In this document: piece after piece, positions 1 through 10,044 of the stretch | Layout: the number at the start of each line of letters is the position of its first letter | How positions within the stretch are numbered: the first letter of the stretch is position 1 | DNA from: Funneliformis mosseae | Lineage: Eukaryota > Glomeromycota > Glomeromycetes > Glomerales > Glomeraceae | NCBI GenBank assembly: GCA_910592005.1 | Contig: CAJVPP010002712.1 | Location: forward strand, 1 to 13,760 | Direction: 5' to 3' | Length of the DNA: 13,760 nt | Notes under the pieces: generated by a model | Seen by the model: only the letters and a program-made list of their open reading frames with translations | Told to the model about the DNA's origin: nothing | Databases searched by the model: none | Program-made: the position numbers and the translations under genes

Positions 1-184
1 ATATTTATATAAAATACAATTATAAGATAGAGATAATAAATATAATAGTGAAAATAAATATAACTATGAAAATAAATGTAGTAAATAAAATAATGATAAA
101 TATAATAATAAAGAAAATAAATATCATAACGATAACCATGATAGTAGTGAAAATAATGATCACGATTTTTCTGGTAATCATTGA
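1..184 (+). other. Possible Asn/Asp/Lys-rich coding remnant (doubtful)
   Basis: Read from base 2, this stretch translates into Asn-, Lys-, Tyr-, Asp- and His-rich sequence ending ...SSENNDHDFSGNH and a TGA at 182-184. TAA codons interrupt it at 23-25 and 86-88. The last 31 codons are open and contain Asp, His, Ser and Gly residues that pure AT noise gives less often, so it could be the end of a low-complexity fungal protein or its decayed copy. No domain is recognisable, there is no start, and such sequence also arises by chance in AAT/AAA-rich DNA. Confidence 0.15.
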
Positions 185-297
185 TGATATTAGTTAGCAC
201 AATCATTTAGTGACGTAATAGATTATCATTAATAATATATAAGAATATATACTGATTGTAATAATATTTATTGATCAAAATTAAAAAAAAATAGACA

Positions 298-495
298 TGT
301 GAATAATCAGCTAAAATTAGCCTAAAATCAGCAAATTATCAAAAATCAGCTTAACTGATTAGCATATATTAAGAATCAAATAAAATTCAGCTAAAATTTG
401 ATTTATCTTATTTATAGCTGATTAGCATACTTATAGCTGATTGATATATATAAAAATCAGTTAAATTTGAACTATCTTATTTATAATTAATTGAC
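298..495. repeat. Cluster of short inverted and direct repeats (aatcagct / agctgatt)
   Basis: The octamer aatcagct and its complement agctgatt recur with small changes throughout, for example in atcagcttaactgat (itself palindromic) and in two copies of ttatagctgatt about 20 bp apart. A longer direct repeat of about 45 bp (about 381-425 and 451-495) shares the order 'taaaattcag, ttaaattt(g), atcttatttata'. The block ends where the 25-bp minisatellite begins, so the two may have grown together. No coding potential or known element is recognised. Confidence 0.5.
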
Positions 496-510
496 GTTTA
501 ATTGGAAAAT

Positions 511-1487
511 TATATCATTCTAAAAGTATGATATATTTATTATACCTAAAAAAGATATTACTATTGTATTTTATATACAATATTTTATCATTTTTTAGGT
601 ATAATATTTTATCATTCCTAAGGTATAATAGTATTATCATTTTTAAAGAATAATAGTTTTATCATTACTTAAATATAATAGTTTTATCATTTTTTAAATA
701 TGATATATTTATCATTTCTAAGGAATAATATTTTATTATTCTTAAAGTACAATGGTATTATCATTCTTAAGGAATAATAGTTTTATTATTTCTTAGGTAT
801 GATGCATTTATTATTTTTAAGGAATGATATTTTTATTATTCCTAAAATACAATATTTTATTATTCTTAATAAATAATAGTTTTATTATTCCTTACATATG
901 ATGTTATTATTATTTTTTAGATACAATAATATTATCATATCTAATGAATTATGATTTTATCATTTCTTAAGAATGATAATATTATCATTTCTTAGAAACA
1001 ATAGTTTTATTATTCCTAAGGAATAATTGTATTATTATTTCTTAGGTATGATATTATTATCATTCTTAAAAAATGATAGTTTTATCATTTCTTAGTTCAA
1101 TATATTTAAGAATAATGTATTTATTATTCTTAAGAAATAATGTTTTTATCATTTCTTATATATAATATATTTATCATATCTAAGAAATAATATTATCATT
1201 GTATCTTAGATACTATATATTTATTATTTCTTAAATATAATATTTTATTATTTCTTAGGTACAATAGTTTTATTATACCTAATGAATGATGATTTTATTG
1301 TTCTTTTAGTATAATGTTATTATCTTTTTTTTTAGGTAAGATAATATTATTATTCTTTAAGAATGATAGTATTATCATTCTTTAAGTATAATAGTTTTAT
1401 TATTCTTAAAGAATATTAGTTTTATTATTTTTTAAATATAATACATTTATGTATAATTCTTTAGATATAATAGTTTTATTATTCTAA
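511..1487. repeat. 25-bp self-complementary minisatellite array
   Basis: About 38 degenerate copies of a 24-26 bp unit lie head to tail, close to atgatagttttatcatttct plus tagga. Each unit contains two palindromic parts: an ATGATA...TATCAT arm pair around a 4-nt centre, and a TTCYTAAGRAA-like palindrome at the junction with the next unit. The array therefore reads almost the same on both strands and could fold into a chain of small hairpins. Units such as ataatagttttattatttcttaggt, atgatagttttatcatttcttag and acaatagttttattattcctaagga show the variation, which is mostly a/g or t/c changes with the partner arm often changing too. A few units near 1100-1240 and 1440-1460 are irregular. No ORF crosses it. 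Confidence 0.85.
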
Positions 1488-1710
1488 TGAACTAAATTTT
1501 CAGATTAAACTGATTTGCTAAAATAATATCAAATATTTGGAGTACTTGCCAAATTAAAAGAATGATTTTATTACGTAAATAGCTTAATTTTTTCACTTTT
1601 TAAAAAATAATTTCAACTCAATCTTTATCTTTTTACAATTATTTCCAAATTTTCTTTTTTTACATGCTACTAAAATACTGAAAAAAATCGTTATAAGAAC
1701 AAAAAGAACT

Positions 1711-2008
1711 TAAATTGAATTTTAGTTAATTTTTTAAAAAAATAAACTGATTTTTTTTTACTTTCTATAATAAAAAAATATCTCTAACTATTAAAATGAA
1801 TGAAAAAAAAACTGAAATATAAGTTGAATTTTAGTTAATTTTTCAATAAATAAAAAATAAATTGATTTTTTTACTTTTTATAATAGAAACATGCCTCTAA
1901 CTATTAAAATTAAATTAAACTCAAATTGAATTTTATTAATTAACCAATCAACTTTTCAAATAATAAACTGATTTTTTTTTACTTCTATAATAGAAAAAAT
2001 ATAATTTA
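1711..2008. repeat. Three-copy tandem repeat of about 105 bp
   Basis: Three successive blocks starting near 1711, 1820 and 1922 share the order aaattgaattttagttaatt, a/t spacer, aaactgatttttttttact, tctataatagaaa, and (in the first two) tctctaactattaaaat. Spacing is about 109 and then 102 bp. The third copy is the most diverged and lacks the ctaactatt part. Nothing coding is visible, and the repeat does not resemble the kinase-intron modules further right. The 220 bp before it (1488-1710) hold no recognisable feature. Confidence 0.65.
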
Positions 2009-2070
2009 AATAATTAAGTAAAAAGTGATAGATTTTTATTTTTTATTATTTTATTTATTATTTTTTATAA

Positions 2071-2322
2071 TTTTAGATGATTTTAAATGATTTTAGAAGG
2101 AAAATAAATTATATTTTTATTATACTCTTATTCCCTTAGATTTACTGAAAAAAGAAAAACAACATATAGCTAAATTTAACTCTGAATATTTTTATGTTGA
2201 GAAAAAAGTTAAAACTCTATAGTTTATTCTTTTTATTTAAAAATAGTAATATTATAATAATAAATATTTAGGATAATTTAAGGGGATTTTAGAAGAAAAA
2301 TTAAATATATTTTTATTATTTT
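2071..2322. repeat. Two diverged copies of a ~55-bp sequence
   Basis: Bases 2071-2123 and 2265-2320 share the order tta(g)gat.a.ttt.a, gattttagaag, aaaa(t)taaat, atatttttattat. The 140 bp between them are unrelated AT-rich sequence. This may be a local duplication or part of a diffuse AT-rich repeat family; alone it has no further meaning that I can support. Confidence 0.35.
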
Positions 2323-2330
2323 ACATAATA

Positions 2331-3850
2331 TTTTACTTTTTACTTAAATTTTTAAATAAAAAATTAATTAGTGAATTTTAGTAATATTTTTGTTATGTTT
2401 TGTAATGTAACTGATAAAATTTTAAATAAATTTAATTGCTAATTTAGAAAGTTAATTTTATTGCCCATTTAGATTTTTGAAAAGATTATTTTGTCTATTT
2501 TATTACCATCAATTATTATGTAAATCTTTAGATATCAATTTTATTACTCTTACTAATTATATAGATTATAAATATTTATTTAATTATTTATATATCTGAC
2601 AATTTTATTGATATAGTAACTTTATTGTTTAGCGAATGGCAACTTTATTTCCTTTGATATATTTAGTTTAATTTATTTTATTAATTATTCAATATGTATA
2701 AATATCTTTATATTTTTTTTGAATCTTATCATCGACGAGATATTAATCTTTTAAGTACAGAACTTATATATTATATTAATAAAGAAGTATAATTAACTAA
2801 GTATAAAACTTATTCTTTACAACCTTTAAAACTATTATAAATTATTTGTAACCCTTTTGCATTCTTGTAATTCCTTAAAAATGCTTCTAATTATAACTAT
2901 ACTATAGAAACTAGAAAAGAAATTATGTAAAAGTTATCAATGTATTGAAAAAACAGGCTTAACAAATAAATAATCAGTTTATACAAATTGTTTAAAATTT
3001 AATGATTAGTAATTCACAAGAAATGTATTAATATTTTCTAACTTGTAATGCATTTTACCAATCTATTAAATAAATTTAACATATTGATCTATCTGCAGAA
3101 TTACAGTTTTTAAAAAGTCTTATAATTTCTAAAAATATACAAGAACTTTAGATTGATCTAAATTTTTAATTAAAGATTTAATTATAGTTTATAATAGAAT
3201 ATTAATTTTTATAACAATTACAAATATTAACTAATTAAATCAATTCTCTATATAGATTATAGATAAAATTTTAAAACAGTTACAACTATATTTAAATAAT
3301 TATATACTATTTATAGATATGTAGAAGAAATTGTGAATTTAAAAATTTTACTTTTTATTTATATTTTAATATTTAATAAATTGAAAAATATTATTAAAGG
3401 TTATTTAAAGATTTAATATTAAACTATAATTACAATTTATTTTAACAGATTTTGAATAAGCTGTAAAATCAAGTTCAATTTAACATAGAATTAATTTTTT
3501 AAGAATTACCAAGAATTTTACTAAAAAGAAAGAACTATAAGTATAAATTCTAAATTCAAACTATATATAATGATTGGAAAAATAAGACAGTTATAGATTT
3601 TTTTTAGGTATTACTTATAATCTATCATTTTAGATATTAATGTTTCTATTATAATAAAATAAGTTTAATATATAAAATTTTAAAGATAAATTTATTGTAA
3701 TTAATTATAATAAAGCTAAAAATTTTAAACCTATATTCTTTTTATAATTATTTGCAAAATAATTGTTATCGTTATTAAAAGATTTTATCGATTAAATAAT
3801 CATTAATAAATTAATCATTAGTAAAATAACTTTATCAATAAAACTATGTA
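2331..3850. other. AT-rich stretch without a supportable gene
   Basis: All six frames are closed by frequent stops. Between about 2440 and 2660 the motif (a/c)(a/t)ttttatt plus a few C-containing bases recurs irregularly (near 2456, 2498, 2538, 2603, 2624, 2643). Bases 2720-3560 are slightly richer in C and G than their surroundings, and short runs look protein-like in one frame or another, but no frame stays open for a useful length and no domain can be named. It could be the eroded remains of a gene or transposon. Confidence 0.5.
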
Positions 3851-3865
3851 AGTGATTCAGATTTA

Positions 3866-4660
3866 TAAAAAAATATATATATATAATTATATATCTTTTT
3901 ATATATATTTAAAAATATTATATTTATATTTTTCAATTTTATTCTGATATTATTATTCTTATATAAGAAGATTACTAAAAAAATTAGATTCTGAAAATTT
4001 TAAAAATTTTACTTTTTATTGTATTTTAGTTTTGATGTTATTAAATTAAAATATAATAAGATCTTAATTTAATCAAAAAATTCTAAGTGCCTAATTTTTT
4101 TAGAAAACTTCTATATATATATTTACTATTATTTGATATATTTATGATAATTTAATTATATTTACATTATATTATTGAATCAAAATTAAGATTAAATAAA
4201 AGAAGTAAGAAATATATATTCATCTGATATTGTAAAATATAGTTAAAGTATTGTAGTTAGATTAAATTAATATATATAATGCAAAAAATGTAAATCAAAA
4301 TATTATACATATTAGACATATCTAACATGTATGATATATTTAATATATTTGATATTACAAATATAGTAGATATATATAACATGTTAAACATATTTTATAT
4401 ATTAAATTTATTTGTTATATTACTCTATGTAATAAAATTAATATAAATATAGAATAATAATAATTATATAAAGTAGACAGTTTAGTTCAACTTTAGTTTT
4501 AACCTTTACATTTTCTTTTAATTATACATTTAATAATAGTTTTCTTTTAAAAATAAATGGCCTATTTCTTATATTATGTTTCTCTCTATTTTTTTTTATT
4601 TTATTTTTTTTATTTTTTTTTATTTTTTTATTTTATTTATTTGCTTATTTTTTTATCATT
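3866..4660. other. Low-complexity AT and T tracts, no gene
   Basis: This stretch contains a (TA)n microsatellite at about 3869-3910, a quasi-repetitive segment at about 4300-4430 built from taacatgt, gatatattt and aatatattt words (two loosely similar copies about 57 bp apart, each starting at taacatgt), and a T-rich tract with scattered A at about 4588-4655. No ORF, RNA gene or recognisable mobile element was found. Confidence 0.5.
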
Positions 4661-6181
4661 AAAATAATTTATTGTTATAATTCTAAAATAACTAAGGTAT
4701 TACTACATATGTCTTGCTATAAAATCATAAAATTGCTATATAAGTTATATTAAATTACTGTATAAACTACCACTCAAATATCCTGTTTAATAATTGTGAT
4801 TCAATAAAATTGTATGTTAATAGTATAAGATATTTATTTATTTATTTAGCATTCTAAAATTCTTTAAATTTATTTTACTAACTTTTAGAAAATATGTATT
4901 TCTTTTAAGCTTAAAGAGCCTTTAGTTATAAGTATTTACTAATTTTAGATTAAGACTTTTAATTAATAATCAATTTTTATTAGTTATTAAAATCATTAAC
5001 TGATTTTTATTATATTTTTAATATTTTAATAATTTAATCAATTATAATAATAAGTGTAATTTTAATATATAAAAGAATTTATATAATATATAATTTATAA
5101 AGATAGAATTAAACTTTTTTATTATTTATAAAAAGTTTTTGATTATAAAAAAAAAATATACTTATAATTATTATAAATTAAAAAAAATCTATAAATAAAT
5201 ACAATATAATAATAAAAATTTACATTAGATTTTAACTGAAACTATTTAGTAATTTATATTTAATAAAAATTAAATTAATTATAAATTTGTAAAATTTTAG
5301 TAAAATTAGCTATTATATTAGAAAAAATAAAGAATTATTTCTATTTTTATTTAAATATTCTTTAAATAATATATAAATTAAATATGTTTTATCTAATATT
5401 TTAATAATAATAATAATTTTTAGATAGTATTATTGTAAAATTAAACTAATAAAAAGAAAAATATTTATAAATGTTTTACAATTTAGAAAAATAATAACTA
5501 ATAAATTAATTAAAAAATATATAGATATATATCATTAGTATTATAGCTAATAAATCATCTAATATTTCAGTAAATATTTTATTTAATTTTGATAACTATT
5601 TAAAATTTGTTATAACTGGTTATCTTAATAAATAATAATTATAATTTTTTAATTTAATATTAAAACTCTTAGTAATATTCCATTTCTTTGATAATATTAT
5701 TTTAGTTAAACTATTTATATATTGAATTTTTTATACTATTATATTTTAAATAAAATATAATTATTATTAACATTTATAATTTAGTTAAAAAAATTTAGAT
5801 TAAAAATCAAAATTTCATATTATAAATTATAAATTATATAAACTTTAATTACTTATGATTTAGTATAAAAAAATAAATACCTTAATTATCTTATTTTAAA
5901 TGCTATTAAAATTCTGTTTTACTTTTTATAATTTAAATTTATCTATTAAATCTTTTTTTTATTTTTTTTTCTATTAAAATTCATAGTTTAATTTTATTTT
6001 TTAAATTATAAATATTTTTCATATCTAACATCTTTTTTTTAAAATATATCAAAAATAAACTAAAAATTTAATGTAAAGAATATTTTGAATTTTCATTAAA
6101 ATTTTATAGATTCTATAATTAAAAAAATATTAATTAATCTGATTAATCTTAAAATATTTTATAGTTAAAATTTTATGAATT
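4661..6181. other. Featureless AT-rich spacer downstream of the kinase gene
   Basis: I see no ORF of useful length, no terminal repeats and no periodic structure. This sequence lies 3' of the minus-strand kinase gene, whose stop codon is at 6182-6184, so its right end should contain the 3' UTR and polyadenylation site. Many AATAAA-like words occur, as expected in sequence this AT-rich, and none can be singled out. Confidence 0.5.
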
Positions 6182-6516
6182 TTAATAATTACCAGAATAT
6201 TGATTATTTTTCATTTCTATATTTTGATTTAAAATTTTATTTAAACTTTCAGTGAAATTAAGTAAATGACTTGTATAAAATACTTGTAAATGATCTTTAA
6301 TAATACTTAAATTATTATTATTTTGATTCTGTTTTAAAGCTTTATCTGCATTATAAAAATCTATAATATTTTTTTTAAATTTTTTATCAAACTTTTCAGT
6401 ATTAATATTTTTGTACCAACTTTCAATAATATTTTTAATTATTAATGCAGTTGGTCTTTCTAATGGATCTATATCCCAACATTTTTTCATTAAATTTATA
6501 TAATATTGTGGAGTAT
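6182..6516 (-). CDS. Kinase exon 3, 3' part: C-terminal end of kinase domain and tail
   Basis: After the MITE the frame resumes with TPQYYINLMKKCWDIDPLERP, the conserved C-lobe helix segment of the family, then the typical tail (IIDFYNADKALKQNQ, SIIKDHLQVFYTSHLLNFTESLNKIL) and a TAA at 6184-6182. The first ATG in this piece (6490) is an internal Met of MKKCW, not a real start. Together with 7240-6691 it makes 885 nt, exactly 295 codons including the stop, so the exon was intact in frame before the insertion. Confidence 0.9.
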
Positions 6517-6518
6517 TA

Positions 6519-6690
6519 CAGTCAACTCTTGTTATAACGAACTCTATGTCCTAGACCTCAACTTCGCTATAAGGCTATAGTGAAGATTTTAAGAGATTTG
6601 ATTGGCCAATTCGCTATAACAAGAGTATTTTTATTATATTTGTTCAAAAAATTCATTATATCAAGAGTTCGCTATAACAAGAGTTGACTG
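6519..6690 (-). mobile_element. 172-bp pogo/Tc1-type MITE inside the kinase exon
   Basis: Terminal inverted repeats of 26 bp (6519-6544 and 6665-6690) start CAGTCAACTCTTGTTATA and differ at one base. The element is flanked by TA on both sides (6517-6518 and 6691-6692), the target duplication of the Tc1/mariner/pogo superfamily. The interior is non-coding. It carries an imperfect hairpin (6562-6571 with 6576-6585) and extra direct copies of the right-end motif ttcgctataacaagagt at 6610-6626 and, diverged, at about 6652-6668, next to the end copy at 6668-6684. These may be additional transposase binding sites. The insertion lies between codons of RPDIIH and NTPQYY; with one TA the host reading is restored. 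Strand is arbitrary. Confidence 0.92.
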
Positions 6691-7240
6691 TATGTATAAT
6701 ATCTGGACGTTTTCCTTTACAAATATCTAAACAAAGTTAAAAATCATAAGCTTCATTATTAAATGTAATAATTCCAGAAGTTATTTCCCACATAATCATA
6801 GAAAAACTATATATATCACTAGCTAAAGTATAAGGTTGACCTCTTAAAATTTCAGGTGCTATGAATGGTAAAACACCATAAATATCATTTTTTTTAGATG
6901 ATTGAAAATAATTTACTGGTTTACATAATTCTAAATCACTAATAGATAAAATATTATTTTCAAAACATAAAATATTACCATGATGAAAATCACAATGAAT
7001 AAGATTTTTTTGATGTATTTCATTAAGTCCACTAATAATATTATATAATTTATATAATTTAATTATCCATTTATCTTTAGAAATAACTGATAAATTTTTT
7101 CTTAAATTACTATTATTTGCATATTTCATTATTATCATATAATCTAAAGTATTTGAATTTTGAGTAAATCCATATAATTGAATAAGATTTTTATATAAAG
7201 AAGGTTTTAATTTATTATAACATTTATAATGGTATTTTCA
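6691..7240 (-). CDS. Kinase exon 3, 5' part: catalytic domain with two stops
   Basis: The acceptor TTTTTAG ends at 7241. Reading then goes TGA (where the family usually has Trp), KYHYKC, YGFTQNSNTLDYMIIMKYANN, LIHCDFHHGNIL (catalytic loop; HCD instead of HRD is normal in this family), ISDLELC (the DFG-equivalent, where the family has DLG), the activation segment, FIAPEILRGQPYTLASDIYSFSMIMWE, a TAA at 6737-6739 in place of an expected Gln, then LCLDICKGKRPDII up to the MITE. The TGA, the TAA and the Gly-to-Glu change (GGA to GAA) all fit C:G to T:A transitions. The 3' side is interrupted at the TA at 6691-6692. Confidence 0.9.
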
Positions 7241-7310
7241 CTAAAAATAATCAAAATTAAAAATTAATTTAAATATTATTTATTTAATATTAAAAATTAT
7301 TAATTTATAT

Positions 7311-7681
7311 CTCATTTAAAAATTTTTCATTAACACTTAATGATTTATCTAAACTTTTAAGAGCTATAATCATTTTAGGATTTCTAATCCAATTTTTATC
7401 TTCATATGAATAATATTTAATAAATCCATTTAACCAAATAGCTTTATATATAGTACTAAATCCTCCTTTATCAAGATATTCAATATTTGTAAATTTTTCA
7501 TAAGGAATCCATTCTAATATTTGCTTTTTATTTTGAGCATTTAATTGAGTTTTTTGAATAAATTTATCAATATATTTATTTTTACTAGTCCAATTTGAAA
7601 AATTTTTTTGAAATATTTTAGAATTACATTTATTACACCATTTATATCCAGTGTATTTTTTTTTACATTTTGAACATATTT
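7311..7681 (-). CDS. Kinase exon 2: zinc ribbon and kinase N-lobe
   Basis: There are two adjacent acceptors: TTTAG ending at 7689 (phase 0, reading KIEICSKC) and AATAG ending at 7682 (phase 1, reading [X]ICSKC). Only the second matches the phase 1 carried from exon 1 through the 3-nt exons. The product has a ribbon CSKC-x9-CNKC, then FQKNFSNWTSKN, IDKFIQKTQLNAQN, EWIPYEKF, the glycine loop LDKGGFSTIYKAIW, a linker and IALKSL with the ATP-binding lysine, ending FLNE. All are landmarks of the arbuscular-mycorrhizal kinase family. The exon should end after GAG at 7311, where the expected GT donor reads AT, so this intron has no GT anywhere and its normal removal looks impossible. Confidence 0.9.
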
Positions 7682-7861
7682 CTATTTTCTAAATAATAAT
7701 AATATATTATTATTAATATTATTATAATTTATATAATAAAATATAATACTTACTTAATTAAATAAATTTATTATATATTTAATAATTATTATAAATATAT
7801 ATATTTTATATTAAACATTATTTTTAAATAATTAATTTAAATAATAATAAAAATAACTTAC

Positions 7862-9856
7862 TATCTATTAATATTAATTATTTAAATATTTATCCAAATA
7901 AAAATTTAGTTAAATATATATTATAATAAAAATTATGATTAACATAATTAATTAATAAAAGCTTACCATCTATTATATATAAAAATTTTTTAATAAATTT
8001 TAATTAAATAAAAGTAATTAATAATTAATAATTAATAAAAATAACTTACTATCTAAATTAATTTATTTTTAAATAAATGATTTAATTAATTAAGTATAAA
8101 TTATAATAAAAATATAATTAAATATTTATAATCAAGATAAAAACTTACTAGCTATTATATAATTAATTATAAATATGTTTTTTTAAATAGAAATTTAATT
8201 AAATTTAAATTATATAAAAAAATTAAAAAAAATATACTTAAATATAAATAATTAGTAATAAAGACTTACCATTTAAATTATTAAAATTTTTAAATAAAAA
8301 TATAGTTAAAATTAAATTATAATAAATAATATAATATAAAATAATTTACCATCTAATAATAATATATTATTTTTTAAATAAAATTTTAGTTGAATTTTAA
8401 TTATAATAAAATATATTTAAATATTAATAATTAATAAAATAATTTAATATTATTAAATATTTTTAAATAAATAATTTAAATTAAATTTAATTAAAAATTT
8501 ATTAATATTATAATCAATAAAAATAACTTATTTACTTTAATAATATATTATTTTTTTAAATAAAAAATTTATTAAGTTTAAATTATAATAAAATATAAAT
8601 AAATACTAATAATAAATAAAATAACTTATTACCTATTATATTATTAATTATTAAATATATTTTAAATGGAATTTATAAATAAAAAATAAATTAAAGCTTA
8701 CTATCTATTATATAATCAACTAAATTGAATAAAAATTTAATAAAATTATAATATTTAAATACTAATAATCAATAAAAAATAACTTACTTTCTATAATTAA
8801 ATATTAAATATTTTTTTAAATAAATAATCTTAGTTAAATAATTAAAATATAAAAATAACTTACCAACTATTAATTAAATATATTTATAAATAAAAATTTA
8901 ATTAAGTAAAATTATAGTAAAAATATAATTACAGATTGATATCAATAAAAATACATACAATCTAATTATTAAATATTAATTCAAATAAAATTTGTTAAGT
9001 TTGTATAGAATAAATTAAATAGATTATATAAACTACTTAAAATAACTGAAATTATATATTTAAATATATATAACTAATAGTATTTTTTTTTAAATCTTAT
9101 AAAAATTAGTATAATAATTAATAAAAATAATTTAACAACTATAATATTAAATATTATTTTAAAAAAATTTAATTAAATTTAATTTACAGTAAAAATAACA
9201 TTTAAATATTAATATTTAGTAAAATTACTTACAAACTATATTATTAAATTTTTTAAATAAAAAGAATTTAATTAAAGTAAATAAATTAAAAATAAAAGAT
9301 AAATAAAAATAACATATAATCTAAAATATTAAATTTTTTAATAATAATTAATAAAATTTAATTATAATAAAAGTATAATTAAAATATAAATTATATAAAA
9401 ATAACATATAATCTAAATATAAAAAATATTTTAACAAAAAATTCAGTTAAATTTAAATTATAATAAAAAAAATTAAATGTAAATAATTAATAAAAATAAT
9501 TTATCATCTAAATTATTAAATATTTTATTAAATAATTAATTTAATAAAAAATATAATTAAATAAAAAATATAATAATAAAAATAACTTACCATCTAAATT
9601 TTAAATTTATTTTAAATGAATTATATATTTAAATTTAAAATAATATAAATAAATATAACAATAAATAAAATAACTTACAATCTAAGTTATTAATTTATTT
9701 GAATAAAAATTAATTAAATTTATTTATAATATATAAAAAATAATAAATAAAATAACTTACATTCTAAATTATAAATATTTTGTTTAAAAATAACAAATTT
9801 AATTAGATTTAAAGATTATAATTAAATATAAATAATTAATAAAAATAACTTACTAT
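7862..9856 (-). CDS. Second half of the microexon series, with decayed modules interspersed
   Basis: Fourteen intact 3-nt exons (9854, 9761, 9679, 9591, 9233, 8959, 8864, 8788, 8702, 8350, 8149, 8050, 7967, 7862) alternate with modules that have lost a donor or acceptor. Skipping the broken ones keeps the frame, because every intact exon is exactly 3 nt. The peptide continues NKYYVYFENNANND and then Lys at the junction with exon 2. Skipped modules make some introns long (about 270-355 nt). The exon bases are AT-richer than in the first half. YFEN appears in both halves, from the same exon order ATT, TTG, AAA, ATA, which suggests a block duplication. These exons are less certain than the first 17. 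Confidence 0.4.
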
Positions 9857-10044
9857 CTAAATTATTAATTTTATTTTTAAATAAATAATTTAATCAAAAT
9901 TAAATTATAATAAAATGAATAATTAAATACTGATAATAACTTAACTATTATTATTAATTATTTAAAATTTAAAATAATTAATTAAAATAATTTAAATTAT
10001 ACAAAAATTATAAATAAATATAAATAAACAATAAAATAATATAC

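Noticed and set aside
511..1487. CRISPR-like direct repeats in the 25-bp array
   Set aside because: There are no unique spacers; units abut directly and drift gradually, as in a minisatellite.
3430..3560. MULE-like transposase remnant (a TDFE-like run near 3450) or F-box remnant further left
   Set aside because: Only a few residues match, stops are frequent in that frame, and neighbouring frames look equally protein-like in this AT-rich DNA.
6737..7240. Reassigned stop codons (TAA as Gln, TGA as Trp) in the kinase exon
   Set aside because: The TGA and TAA fall at Trp and Gln positions, but the same gene ends in TAA, uses ordinary TGG and CAA codons elsewhere, and also has a broken donor and a MITE; mutation is the simpler explanation.
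9318..9507. U12-type AT-AC introns for modules with donors ATAAAT or ATATGT
   Set aside because: The long U12 donor consensus (ATATCCTT) and a U12 branch site are absent; these look like GT-to-AT decay.
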